A DNA stretch of 31,726 nt from CAYMDD01 sp964409675 (lineage in GTDB: Bacteria > Pseudomonadota > Alphaproteobacteria > Rickettsiales > SXRF01): positions 1-31,726 of the forward strand of contig CAYPEF010000012.1 of the NCBI GenBank assembly GCA_964409675.1, in the 5' to 3' direction. A program made the position numbers and the translations under genes. The stretch's first letter is position 1. Each line of letters begins with the position of its first letter. Below are positions 24,069 through 31,360 of this stretch, in pieces. The notes beneath the pieces are model-generated. The model did no database searches. It was not told the origin of the DNA and was given only the letters and a program-made list of their open reading frames with translations.

Positions 24069-24794
24069 TTACAACCCCTCCCCTTGGAGGGGGGAGGGAA
24101 TTTTAGGCTGCGCGGGTGCCTCACTATAGCCGCAAGCCCTCAGCAATCCAAGCATATGTTCCGGCGGGTGCGCCTGCACGCTGACCGCCTCTTTCTTGGG
24201 ATAAAGCGGCACGCTAACACCTTGGGCATGCAAATGCAGCATCTGCGCAGCATCCGGTGCGCCATACACCACATCCCCCACCATCGGGCACCCCATCGCC
24301 GCGCAGTGCACGCGCAATTGGTGCGTGCGCCCGGTGCGCGGCTTCAGCTCCAGCCAGCTGATACCATCGCCTTGCCCCAATACCCTATAGTCGGTAACCG
24401 CTTCCTGCCCCTGCTCCGCTACCGTCATTTTCCAGCTGCGCGGGTCAGGCGATGCCTTGGCCAGCGGAAGCGTAATCCGCCCTTCCCGTTGCGACATCTC
24501 ACCCTTCACCACCGCCCAGTAGATCTTCTCCACCTTCCCTTGCTCAAATAACTTTCCCAGCTTCTGCAATGCCTTCCGGTGCCGCCCCAGCACCAGGCAG
24601 CCGCTGGTATCCTTATCCAGCCGGTGCGCCAGTGCCGGGTCGCGTGGCAGGCCGAAGCGCAGATGCTGGAAATATTGCTCCATATTCTCGCCGCCCTTCG
24701 GCCCCTTATGCACGGGTATCCCGGCGGGTTTATCGATCACCAGCATCAGCCCATCGCGGTAAAGCAGGCGTTTTTCAATATCTTCCGGGGTCAT
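24069..24794 (-). CDS. RluA-family pseudouridine synthase
   Basis: A 241-residue RNA pseudouridine synthase without an S4 domain. The catalytic motif is LAHRLDKDTSGCLVLGRH with D60 as nucleophile; LMLVIDKPAGIPVH and LKPRTGRTHQLRVHCAAMG are the other family blocks. The RluA/RluC/TruC group modifies rRNA or tRNA; which uridine cannot be decided. The C-terminal residues (KIPSPLQGEGL) are encoded inside a CCCCTCCCC/GGGGGAGGG palindrome typical of intergenic repeats, so the original stop was probably further upstream. The start at 24794 has no good Shine-Dalgarno, and a hairpin lies 4 bp before it. It is divergent from rimO. Confidence 0.88.
   Translation of the reverse strand: MTPEDIEKRLLYRDGLMLVIDKPAGIPVHKGPKGGENMEQYFQHLRFGLPRDPALAHRLDKDTSGCLVLGRHRKALQKLGKLFEQGKVEKIYWAVVKGEMSQREGRITLPLAKASPDPRSWKMTVAEQGQEAVTDYRVLGQGDGISWLELKPRTGRTHQLRVHCAAMGCPMVGDVVYGAPDAAQMLHLHAQGVSVPLYPKKEAVSVQAHPPEHMLGLLRACGYSEAPAQPKIPSPLQGEGL
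24075..24098. repeat. CCCCTCCCC...GGGGGAGGG palindromic repeat overlapping the pseudouridine synthase 3' end
   Basis: A C-rich arm (24075-24083) and a G-rich arm (24089-24098) around TTGGA form a short GC-rich palindrome. Sequences of this type are frequently dispersed between bacterial genes. Here it supplies the last codons and lies next to the stop of the RluA-type gene. Confidence 0.6.
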
Positions 24795-24797
24795 AAC

Positions 24798-24825
24798 GCA
24801 ATAAAACTGGCATTTATTGCCTTTT
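24798..24825. promoter_or_regulatory. Hairpin in the divergent region between the pseudouridine synthase gene and rimO
   Basis: Perfect 8-bp arms GCAATAAA (24798-24805) and TTTATTGC (24813-24820) around ACTGGCA, followed on the plus strand by CTTTTTG. It is 4 bp from the minus-strand start codon at 24794, so it would fold in the leader of that mRNA. It may be an operator, a leader hairpin or a weak terminator. Confidence 0.4.
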
Positions 24826-24874
24826 TGCTATAAAAGGCGCTGATTTTAAACATTGGATTAAGCCCCTTCATCGC

Positions 24875-26200
24875 ATGAAAAGCAAGCCCTCTCCCAAAAT
24901 CGGTTTCGTCAGCCTCGGCTGCCCCAAAGCATTGGTTGATTCCGAACGCATCCTCACCCAGCTTCGCGCCGAGGGCTATGAATTCTCGCCGAGCTACGAA
25001 GGCGCAGACGTGGTGATCGTCAACACCTGCGGCTTCCTCGACACCGCGCGCGAGGAATCGCTGGACGCCATTGGCGAAGCCCTGGCCGCCAACGGCAAGG
25101 TTATCGTCACCGGCTGCCTGGGAGCCGAGCCGCACAAAATCCGCGAGCGCCATCCGGACGTCCTCTCCATCACCGGCCCGCAGGCCTATGAATCAGTGGT
25201 CAGCGCCGTGCATGAAGCCGTGCCGCCCCTGCACCACCCCTACCAGGATTTAGTACCCCCCCAAGGTATACGCCTTACCCCCCGCCACTATGCCTATCTC
25301 AAAATCTCCGAAGGCTGCAACAACCGCTGCTCCTTCTGCATCATCCCCAGTTTACGCGGCGACCTGGTAAGCCGCCCCGCGCGCGACGTGCTGCTGGAAG
25401 CCGAACGCCTGGCGCAGGCAGGCGTGAAGGAACTCCTCGTCATCTCGCAGGACACCTCCGCCTACGGCGTGGATATCAAATACGCCGCCACCCCCTGGCG
25501 CGGGCGCGACGTGCGCGCGAAATTCTATGATCTGTGCGAAGCGCTCGCAGAACTCGGCATCTGGGTGCGCCTGCATTACGTCTATCCTTACCCGCATGTA
25601 AACGATGTACTGCCGCTGATGGCGGAGAAAAAAATCCTCCCCTATCTCGACATCCCTTTCCAGCATGCAAGCGAACCTGTGCTGAAAGCCATGAAGCGCC
25701 CCGCCGCGCAGGAAAAAACGCTGGACCGCATTCGCCAGTGGCGCAGCATCTGCCCGGACCTGACCTTGCGCTCCACTTTCATCGTCGGCTTCCCCGGCGA
25801 AACCGAAGCCGATTTCCAGTTCCTCCTCGACTGGATGCAGGAAGCCCAGCTCGACCGCGTCGGCTGCTTCCCCTATGAAGCCGTGGAAGGCGCTGCCGCT
25901 AACGCGCTTCCGAACGCCGTACCTGAAGAAGTCAAACAGGAACGCTGGCACCGCTTCATGGAAGTGCAGCAGGAAATCAGCGCGAGCCGCCTGCAACAGA
26001 AAATCGGCTCCACCCTCCCCGTCATCATCGACGCCGCCACCGAAACCGGCTATGCCGGGCGCACGCAAGGCGACGCACCGGAGATCGACGGCATCGTGCA
26101 CATCTCCACTGAGCGCCAATTCATGCCCGGCGACATCATCCCCGTCGCCATCGAATCCGCCGACGAATACGACCTCCACGGCAGCGCACTCGCATCCTGA
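24875..26200 (+). CDS. rimO: Ribosomal protein S12 methylthiotransferase RimO
   Basis: A 441-residue radical-SAM methylthiotransferase that modifies an Asp of ribosomal protein S12. The N-terminal UPF0004 domain has the three cluster cysteines C16 (VSLGCPKALVDSE), C52 (NTCGF) and C81 (TGCLGAE). The radical-SAM site is C148-C152-C155 in EGCNNRCSFCIIPSLRG. ISQDTSAYG and the LRSTFIVGFPGE block mark RimO rather than MiaB or MtaB, and a C-terminal TRAM domain (about 370-440) follows. The length is normal. ATG 24875 has no clear Shine-Dalgarno, but no better in-frame start precedes the conserved KIGFVSLGCPKA block. Confidence 0.96.
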   Translation: MKSKPSPKIGFVSLGCPKALVDSERILTQLRAEGYEFSPSYEGADVVIVNTCGFLDTAREESLDAIGEALAANGKVIVTGCLGAEPHKIRERHPDVLSITGPQAYESVVSAVHEAVPPLHHPYQDLVPPQGIRLTPRHYAYLKISEGCNNRCSFCIIPSLRGDLVSRPARDVLLEAERLAQAGVKELLVISQDTSAYGVDIKYAATPWRGRDVRAKFYDLCEALAELGIWVRLHYVYPYPHVNDVLPLMAEKKILPYLDIPFQHASEPVLKAMKRPAAQEKTLDRIRQWRSICPDLTLRSTFIVGFPGETEADFQFLLDWMQEAQLDRVGCFPYEAVEGAAANALPNAVPEEVKQERWHRFMEVQQEISASRLQQKIGSTLPVIIDAATETGYAGRTQGDAPEIDGIVHISTERQFMPGDIIPVAIESADEYDLHGSALAS

Positions 26201-26205
26201 TTGCA

Positions 26206-26235
26206 TCGTCATCCTGCGCGACGTGGAGATGACGA
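26206..26235. repeat. TCGTCATC...GATGACGA inverted repeat after rimO
   Basis: Perfect 8-bp arms around a 14-base loop, 6 bp after the rimO stop. There is no T-tract, so it is not a clear terminator. The GTCAT/ATGAC ends match those of the larger repeats downstream of sodC, so it may be a decayed member of the same kind. Confidence 0.45.
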
Positions 26236-26279
26236 CAGCGATAAGCTTAACGCATTATTCTTCTCTATAACATAGCGGC

Positions 26280-26308
26280 TTGACGTATCCTTCATTAGCA
26301 TGCGATAC
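26280..26308 (+). promoter_or_regulatory. Weak candidate promoter for sodC
   Basis: TTGACG (26280-26285) is a good -35 hexamer with a 17-bp spacer to CGATAC (26303-26308), a poor -10. A small ATGCG-ATA-CGCAT palindrome overlaps the -10 region. Confidence 0.3.
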
Positions 26309-26340
26309 GCATATCATTCCCACCAGCAATGGAGATGCCG

Positions 26341-26961
26341 ATGTCCCGCCGTTTATCCCCGTATATTTTCGCCGCCCTTGCCGCCAATGCCTGCCCCGCG
26401 CTTGCCGCGGACGATGCAGAAAACCCGATGATCTCCGCCGAAAACAGCGCCACCACCACCTCCACGCTGGAAGCGGACACTACGGACAAGATCGCCACTA
26501 AAGCCGACGCCACCGCCGTACTCAGCGATGCAAGAGGCACCAGCAACGGCACCGTCACTTTCACCGAAGGCCCCGCCGGTTTACTTGCCACCATCGAAGT
26601 CAACGGCCTCACCCCGGGCTGGCACGCCATCCATGTGCACGAGAAAGCCGATTGCACCGCGCCTGATTTCAAAAGCACCGGCAACCATGCAGCCCCCATC
26701 AAGCATAAGCATGGCTACATGATCAAAGGCGGCATGCATGCAGGCGACATGCCCAACATCTGGGTGCGCGATGATGGCATCGCCAAGGCGCAAGCTTTCA
26801 TGCCCGGCATTTTCTTAAAAACCCTGCTGGATAAAGACGGCGCCGCCGTCATCATTCACGCCAAAGCGGACGATTACACCACCCAGCCCACCGGCGATGC
26901 CGGCGACCGCATCTCCTGCGGCCCCATCACCGCCAAAGCAAAACCGGCAAAGAAAAAATAG
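26341..26961 (+). CDS. sodC: Periplasmic Cu/Zn superoxide dismutase
   Basis: A 206-residue secreted enzyme that dismutes superoxide in the periplasm. A signal peptide (about 1-22, cleavage after PALA) is followed by a Thr/Ala-rich linker of about 40 residues and the SodC barrel. Copper ligands H98, H100, H116 and H173 and zinc ligands H116, H124, H133 and D136 all fall at the family spacing (HVHEKADC, GNH, MHAGDMPN, IIHAKADDY). C105 and C193 form the conserved disulphide. I chose ATG 26341 because GGAGA lies just upstream; two earlier in-frame ATGs (26329, 26335) overlap that site. The C-terminus is a short Lys-rich tail. It is flanked by repeats and is not in an obvious operon. Confidence 0.95.
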   Translation: MSRRLSPYIFAALAANACPALAADDAENPMISAENSATTTSTLEADTTDKIATKADATAVLSDARGTSNGTVTFTEGPAGLLATIEVNGLTPGWHAIHVHEKADCTAPDFKSTGNHAAPIKHKHGYMIKGGMHAGDMPNIWVRDDGIAKAQAFMPGIFLKTLLDKDGAAVIIHAKADDYTTQPTGDAGDRISCGPITAKAKPAKKK

Positions 26962-26971
26962 CTAAATACGT

Positions 26972-27054
26972 GTCACCCCGCCGTATGGCGGTATCCGGGT
27001 GTGTTCCTGCGTAGTACTGCAACACACCCGGATACCGCCATGCGGCGGTATGAC
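26972..27054. repeat. Large imperfect inverted repeat (34-base arms)
   Basis: Arms 26972-27005 and 27021-27054 match at 31 of 34 positions around a 15-base loop, ending in GTCA/TGAC. It starts 10 bp after the sodC stop. The outer part (ATACCGCCATGCGGCGGTATGAC) recurs with two changes at 28341-28363, so it is a dispersed element rather than a simple terminator. A transcript would form a very stable hairpin and probably block or protect the sodC mRNA 3' end. Confidence 0.85.
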
Positions 27055-27080
27055 ATATATAGTTGTTCCATATAAGCATC

Positions 27081-27174
27081 CGTCATCGCCCGAATCGCGC
27101 AGCGATTATAGGGCGATCATACCGCACCCTCCGCTGGATTCCCCTATAATCGCTGCGCGATTCGGGGAATGACG
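27081..27174. repeat. Second large imperfect inverted repeat (38-base arms)
   Basis: Arms 27081-27118 and 27137-27174 match at 34 of 38 positions around an 18-base loop; the core is CGAATCGCGCAGCGATTATA. It is unrelated in core sequence to the preceding repeat but has the same CGTCAT/ATGACG ends and lies only 26 bp from it. It lies 49 bp beyond the flagellin stop and could terminate that transcript. Confidence 0.85.
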
Positions 27175-27222
27175 AATTGGATAGCTCTTATTGGGAGGAC
27201 TATACTAAAGAATCCTGAGAAC

Positions 27223-28059
27223 TTAGTTGATCAACTCAACCATTGAAGGCGCAAGCCGGTTTCCCTGCGCAACCAGTGCTTGGCTGATATTCTGCTGCAG
27301 CAGGTTCTGCGCGTTGGCCGTGGAAGCCGCGGCGATATCCGCATCGCTCAGCGACGCGCGCGCCGCTTCCTGATTGAAGGTTGCAGAGGCAACCACCGCC
27401 CCGGCAAATCCCAGATTCTCCTGGAACGCGCCGATATCAGCCTGTAGCGAGGAAAGCGAATCAATCCCCTTTTCGATCTGCGTAAGCGCCGCTTCCGCAT
27501 TCGCCTGCGACAGCACGTCAAGCGGCCGGCTTCCCAGCAGCGCCTCCTTGCTCACAGGCTCAATGGAGAGCTGCTGTGCATCCTGCGCATCGTCACCGAG
27601 GATATTTTTAAACGATAACGCGCCGCTGCCAGAGAGCGACCCGTCCAGCAAACTCGAGCCGCCAAAGCGCACACCCTGCGCCGTTTTATCGATATCGGAA
27701 AGCAGCGACTGGAATTCCTTGTTTAGCCCTTTGCGCGCATTCTCATCGAGATCACCCGAATTGGCGCGCGTGGCGATTTCCTTCAGGCGCGCCAGTGTCT
27801 GCTGCACCTGCTCCACCCCGTCGCTCGCCACCTGCGTCAGGCTTAAATTCTGCGCCACGTTCACATTGACCTGCCGCAAGCCAGCAAGGCTGTTCTGCAA
27901 CTGAACCGCCGATGATAAATCCGCCACGTCGCCGCCGAACGCATCCGTCCCGCGCGATCCGGACACCAGATCCGCAATCGTCGTTTTGATATTAGCGCCT
28001 GTCTTCTGTAATGACTGCGACGCGCTTGAGAACAAGCCAGTCAATGGGTTGATGAGCAT
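27223..28059 (-). CDS. Short flagellin
   Basis: A 278-residue flagellin with only the conserved N- and C-terminal D0/D1 helices and a short middle. The N-terminal part (LQKTGANIKTTIADLVSGSR, then QVNVNVAQNLSLTQVASDG, QTLARLKEIATRANSGDLD, RKGLNKEFQSLL) is the classical flagellin pattern. The C-terminal part (NAQNLLQQNISQALVAQGNR, then LAPSMVELIN) is the end that packs in the filament core. There is no Cys and no signal peptide, as expected for type III flagellar export. It replaces the usual MxxINTN start with MLINPLTGLF. AGGAGG just before ATG 28059 is a near-perfect ribosome site. It stands alone; no other flagellar genes are in the window. Confidence 0.88.
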   Translation of the reverse strand: MLINPLTGLFSSASQSLQKTGANIKTTIADLVSGSRGTDAFGGDVADLSSAVQLQNSLAGLRQVNVNVAQNLSLTQVASDGVEQVQQTLARLKEIATRANSGDLDENARKGLNKEFQSLLSDIDKTAQGVRFGGSSLLDGSLSGSGALSFKNILGDDAQDAQQLSIEPVSKEALLGSRPLDVLSQANAEAALTQIEKGIDSLSSLQADIGAFQENLGFAGAVVASATFNQEAARASLSDADIAAASTANAQNLLQQNISQALVAQGNRLAPSMVELIN

Positions 28060-28129
28060 GCGATCCTCCTGACCAAACTAAAGCACTTACGTGTGCCCGC
28101 TCGATTAACCTATGTGCCTACATTACACA

Positions 28130-28158
28130 ATAATAGCAAAAAGTTGAAAAAGCGTAAA
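28130..28158 (-). promoter_or_regulatory. Candidate sigma70-type promoter for the flagellin gene
   Basis: On the minus strand TTTACG (28158-28153), a 17-bp spacer and TATTAT (28135-28130) precede the flagellin start by about 70 bp. An AAGCGT/ACGCTT inverted repeat overlaps the -35. No clear sigma28 or sigma54 motif was seen. Confidence 0.4.
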
Positions 28159-28299
28159 CAAAACACGCTTGTTTTTGCTTTTTTCAGTCCCGGAAAGAGG
28201 ATCTAGGCGAGGCATTCACGCGGTAAAAAATTTAATATCTATATATTTCAGTATATTGTTAATTTTTCCAAAAATTATAAGTTTTTACTTATTCATTAT

Positions 28300-28363
28300 G
28301 TCACCCCGGCTCATAGTGGGGTCCGGCCTTAAGTATGCAGATACCGTCATGTGGCGGTATGAC
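28300..28363. repeat. Degenerate copy of the GTCA...TGAC repeat
   Basis: It starts GTCACCCCG and ends ATACCGTCATGTGGCGGTATGAC, the same ends as the repeat at 26972-27054, but its arms pair only partly. It lies 57 bp beyond the ftsY stop codon, in the region where ftsY transcription would end. Confidence 0.65.
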
Positions 28364-28419
28364 AATAGGAAAGCAAGGCACAATCATCTCAAGAAACCCG
28401 CCAAAATCAGGTAATTTTC

Positions 28420-29358
28420 CTAAACGCTCGCCTTCACCAGATTATTAGCAAAATCCCGCGCATCGAACGCGTTCAAATCCTCAATCCCCTCGCCAATTCC
28501 TACGGAATGGATAGGTAAATTGAACTTCCGCGCCAGCGCCACCACAACTCCGCCCTTGGCCGTCCCATCCAGCTTCGTAACGATAATACCGCTCACCTCC
28601 ACCATTTCCTTGAACACCTCTACCTGCGACAGCGCATTCTGCCCGGTGGTGGCGTCCAGCACCTGCACCACTGCGTGCGGCACATCCGCATCCAGTTTTT
28701 TCAGCACCTTGATAATTTTCTTCAGCTCCTCCATCAAATTGGCCTTATTCTGCAGCCGCCCCGCCGTGTCGATCATCAGCACATCCGCCCCCTTGGCGCG
28801 CGCCTCTTCAAGTGCGCGGTAGGCCACGCTCGCCGGGTCCGCCTCATGCTCGCCGCGGATCACCGGAATGCCGGAGCGCTGCCCCCAGATTTCCAGCTGC
28901 TCAACGGCTGCCGCGCGGAACGTATCCGCCGCCGCCAGCATCACTTTCTTTCCCTGCCGGGTATATTGCTGCGCCAGCTTGCCGATGGTCGTCGTCTTGC
29001 CATTACCGTTGACTCCCACCATCAGGATGACATACGGCTTCTTGGAAATATCCGGCACCAGCGGCTTGGCGTACGGCTTCAGCACATCGGCAATCTGCGA
29101 CGCCAGAATGTCGCGCACCTCATCCTCGCCGATATCCTTATTGAAGCGGTCCTTGGCCAGCAATGCCGTCATCTCCGCCGCCACTGTCGCCCCGAGATCG
29201 GCCTGAATCAATAACTCCTCCAGTTCATCCAGCGCTTCCTGGTCCAGCTTGCGCTTGGTGAAAATCCCGGTAATCCCGTCGCTGATACGGCTGGAGCTTT
29301 TGCTTAAGCCCGATTTCAGCCGCGCGAGCCAGCCTGCCTTGGGTACATCGTCACTCAT
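28420..29358 (-). CDS. ftsY: Signal recognition particle receptor FtsY
   Basis: A 312-residue SRP-type GTPase that receives ribosome-SRP complexes at the inner membrane for cotranslational insertion. The N domain (about 15-100; ELLIQADLGATVA) precedes the G domain with P-loop GVNGNGKTT (115-123), AADTFRAAAVEQLEIW, DTAGR (197-201) and TKLDG (260-264), ending GIGEGIEDLNAFDARDF. The acidic A domain of E. coli FtsY is missing; the short basic N-terminus is common in alphaproteobacterial versions. The ATG overlaps the mtaB stop (ATGA), so the two are translationally coupled. Confidence 0.96.
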   Translation of the reverse strand: MSDDVPKAGWLARLKSGLSKSSSRISDGITGIFTKRKLDQEALDELEELLIQADLGATVAAEMTALLAKDRFNKDIGEDEVRDILASQIADVLKPYAKPLVPDISKKPYVILMVGVNGNGKTTTIGKLAQQYTRQGKKVMLAAADTFRAAAVEQLEIWGQRSGIPVIRGEHEADPASVAYRALEEARAKGADVLMIDTAGRLQNKANLMEELKKIIKVLKKLDADVPHAVVQVLDATTGQNALSQVEVFKEMVEVSGIIVTKLDGTAKGGVVVALARKFNLPIHSVGIGEGIEDLNAFDARDFANNLVKASV

Positions 29359-30608
29359 GCGCGCACCCTTGCCGTAAACGCCTGCCCAGCCACACCGGTA
29401 ATCACCGCCGGAACGATGGCCCCGCTTTCATGTTCACCTTCCATTTTCACCGGCACAAAGTGTGTGCAACGACCTTCGGACGGTTTTTCCATCAGCACTT
29501 CAATTTTCTCCCCCACGCGCCCGTTCAGGTAACGTGCCAGCTGCCGGTTCCCCGCTTCGCGCAAGGCTGCCGCGCGGTCTTTACGCACCTGCTTCGCCAC
29601 CTGCGGCATCTTCGCCGCCGGCGTGCCGGAGCGTGCAGAATACGGAAACACATGCAGGTAAATCAGATCGGCTTCTTCCACCATGCGGCGGGTATTTTCA
29701 AACATCTCGTCCGTCTCCGTCGGGAAGCCCGCGATGATATCCGCCCCGAACACCACATCCGGGCGAAGCGTGCGTACTCGTGCGCAGAAATCGAGTGCAT
29801 CCTGCCGCAGATGCCTGCGCTTCATGCGTTTCAGCACCATGTCATCCCCCGCCTGCAGGCTGATATGCAAATGCGGCATGAAGCGTGGTTCACTGGCAAT
29901 GATGTCATAGAGGTCATCATCTACCTCCACCGCGTCAATCGAAGAAAGCCGCAGGCGCGGCAGCTCCGGCACCAGCGCCAGCAGCCGCTTCATCATCTGC
30001 CCCAGATTGGGTGAACCTGGCAGGTCGCTGCCGTAATCGCTGATGTCCACGCCGGTCATCACCACTTCCTTATAACCGGCCTCCACCAGCGCCCGCACCT
30101 GCGCCACGATATCGCCCAGCGCCACTGAGCGGCTATTGCCGCGCCCGTACGGGATAATACAGAACGTGCAGCGGTGATTGCACCCATTCTGCACCTGCAC
30201 GAACGCCCGCGCCCGCCCCTCAAACCCGCTCACCAGGTGAGACGCCGTTTCCTTCACCGACATGATGTCATTCACGATCACCCGCTCACTCGCATCCACA
30301 GCAAGGTTCAAATACGTCGCCGCCTGCATCTTGTCATGGTTGCCGACCACATGATCAACCTCTTCCATGTTCGCGTAATCCTCGGGGTGCACCTGCGCTG
30401 AACAACCGGTGACGATAATACGCTTCCCCGGCTGCTCCTTCCGCAGCTTGCGGATAGCCTGGCGCACCTGCCGCTCCGCCTCAGCGGTCACCGCGCAGCT
30501 ATTGAAAATCACTGCGTCCGCAAGTCCTGCCTGCTCCGCCTGCGCCTTCATCGCTTCCCCCTCGTAAGTATTGAGGCGGCAACCAAAATTGATAATAGAA
30601 ACTGTCAC
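29355..30608 (-). CDS. mtaB: tRNA t6A37 methylthiotransferase MtaB
   Basis: A 417-residue radical-SAM methylthiotransferase that converts t6A37 to ms2t6A37 in tRNAs reading ANN codons. UPF0004 cysteines are C10 (INFGCRLNTYE), C38 (NSCAVT) and C69 (TGCSAQ); the radical-SAM cysteines are C143-C147-C150 in NGCNHRCTFCIIPYGRG. FGCRLNTYEGE and DISDYG separate it from RimO and MiaB. The start is GTG 30608, right at the conserved N-terminus. It overlaps ftsY by 4 bp. In alphaproteobacteria dapF, mtaB and ftsY commonly follow one another, and that order is kept here apart from one inserted opposite-strand gene. Confidence 0.94.
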   Translation of the reverse strand: MTVSIINFGCRLNTYEGEAMKAQAEQAGLADAVIFNSCAVTAEAERQVRQAIRKLRKEQPGKRIIVTGCSAQVHPEDYANMEEVDHVVGNHDKMQAATYLNLAVDASERVIVNDIMSVKETASHLVSGFEGRARAFVQVQNGCNHRCTFCIIPYGRGNSRSVALGDIVAQVRALVEAGYKEVVMTGVDISDYGSDLPGSPNLGQMMKRLLALVPELPRLRLSSIDAVEVDDDLYDIIASEPRFMPHLHISLQAGDDMVLKRMKRRHLRQDALDFCARVRTLRPDVVFGADIIAGFPTETDEMFENTRRMVEEADLIYLHVFPYSARSGTPAAKMPQVAKQVRKDRAAALREAGNRQLARYLNGRVGEKIEVLMEKPSEGRCTHFVPVKMEGEHESGAIVPAVITGVAGQAFTARVRA

Positions 30609-30675
30609 AAATATTTAACTTTTATTTATAAATGCTCTCTATACAAAGCAATACTTAACATTTAACGGAATATAT

Positions 30676-31338
30676 ATGCCGAATACAGAACAAAATCAAT
30701 CTTTTGATAATTATAATAAATTTAGAAAAGAGCTATTGCGTTGGATTGCAGGTCATCCAGATCGTATTGCTCCCCGATTTCTTTATTTACTCTCTAAAAA
30801 TCAAGAAGGTTTTATAGAATTTGGCAATCGCAACCGCTTCTCGCAAGGCAATATTGAACTTAGTCCTCACGAGAAACAGATTTTAATCAAAGCAGCCTCA
30901 CCAGGCGGCATCAAAGAGCTGAATCAAGAAGCCGCAGATCTGGACTCGCCAAGGAATGTAAACCGCAGGCAAGTTCTGGCCGCTTTGTCAATACCATTCA
31001 TGGCAGCAGGGGGCACAACTTGTATTGCTGGTATGGGCGGTGAATATTATTATCGAAACCGAGCCGCCAGAACCGGAAACAGCTCCGATGCAAACACAGC
31101 AGACATACATCACAACGTTAGTATTGGCGGAGCATTATTAGCCTTAGCAGGATTTGGCTCGTTTATAGTTGATGGTGCACTCAGCATTAAAGACTACATA
31201 AGTGATCGCATAGAACGTAATAAGCCGATACTACCTCCTGAATACGAAGACCAGGTTTATAAATTAATAAACGTGCTTGAAGACCCATTACAGGATGAAC
31301 TGTATCAAGTAAATCAACGTCGCGGCAGAGCACGTTGA
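30676..31338 (+). CDS. Hypothetical protein with two membrane segments
   Basis: A 220-residue protein of no family I recognise. The N-terminal 90 residues are polar and helical, with a basic patch (FRKELLRWIAGHPDRIAPR). Two hydrophobic stretches (about 99-122, including a lone Cys at 116, and about 148-168, Gly/Ala-rich) are separated by a short polar loop. The C-terminus is charged and ends in a very basic RRGRAR. An RRQVLAA sequence just before the first hydrophobic stretch resembles a Tat motif but is internal. Codon use and base composition are clearly more AT-rich than the flanking genes, and it lies on the strand opposite dapF and mtaB, which suggests acquisition. A weak ACGGAA precedes ATG 30676, and a TATACA -10 candidate lies at 30640-30645. 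Confidence 0.75.
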   Translation: MPNTEQNQSFDNYNKFRKELLRWIAGHPDRIAPRFLYLLSKNQEGFIEFGNRNRFSQGNIELSPHEKQILIKAASPGGIKELNQEAADLDSPRNVNRRQVLAALSIPFMAAGGTTCIAGMGGEYYYRNRAARTGNSSDANTADIHHNVSIGGALLALAGFGSFIVDGALSIKDYISDRIERNKPILPPEYEDQVYKLINVLEDPLQDELYQVNQRRGRAR

Positions 31339-31360
31339 TAATTCAAAGCAGGATGTTTAG

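Larger units (their letters stand above)
28060..28419. other. Non-coding region between flagellin and ftsY
   Basis: 360 bp, AT-rich. It holds the flagellin leader and candidate promoter (28060-28160), an A/T-rich stretch with nothing recognisable (28180-28299), and a repeat element (28300-28363). A plus-strand ORF of 81 codons runs through it, but its 3' part is the repeat and it has no family signature, so it is not called. Confidence 0.6.

Noticed and set aside
25352..26212. 286-codon minus-strand ORF opposite rimO
   Set aside because: It lies fully antisense to a clear RimO and has no domain signature; it results from GC-rich codon bias on the real strand.
28149..28185. Plus-strand terminator (AAGCGT/ACGCTT then T-tract)
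   Set aside because: The stem is only 6 bp with a 9-base loop, and no plus-strand gene ends upstream; it more likely belongs to the flagellin promoter region.
28169..28414. 81-codon plus-strand ORF between flagellin and ftsY
   Set aside because: Its second half is the GTCA...TGAC repeat and the first half is AT-rich spacer; no ribosome site or homology pattern.
30961..31050. Tat signal in the hypothetical protein (RRQVLAA before a hydrophobic stretch)
   Set aside because: It lies about 97 residues into the protein, and no alternative start just upstream has a ribosome site; more likely an ordinary membrane segment with positive-inside flank.
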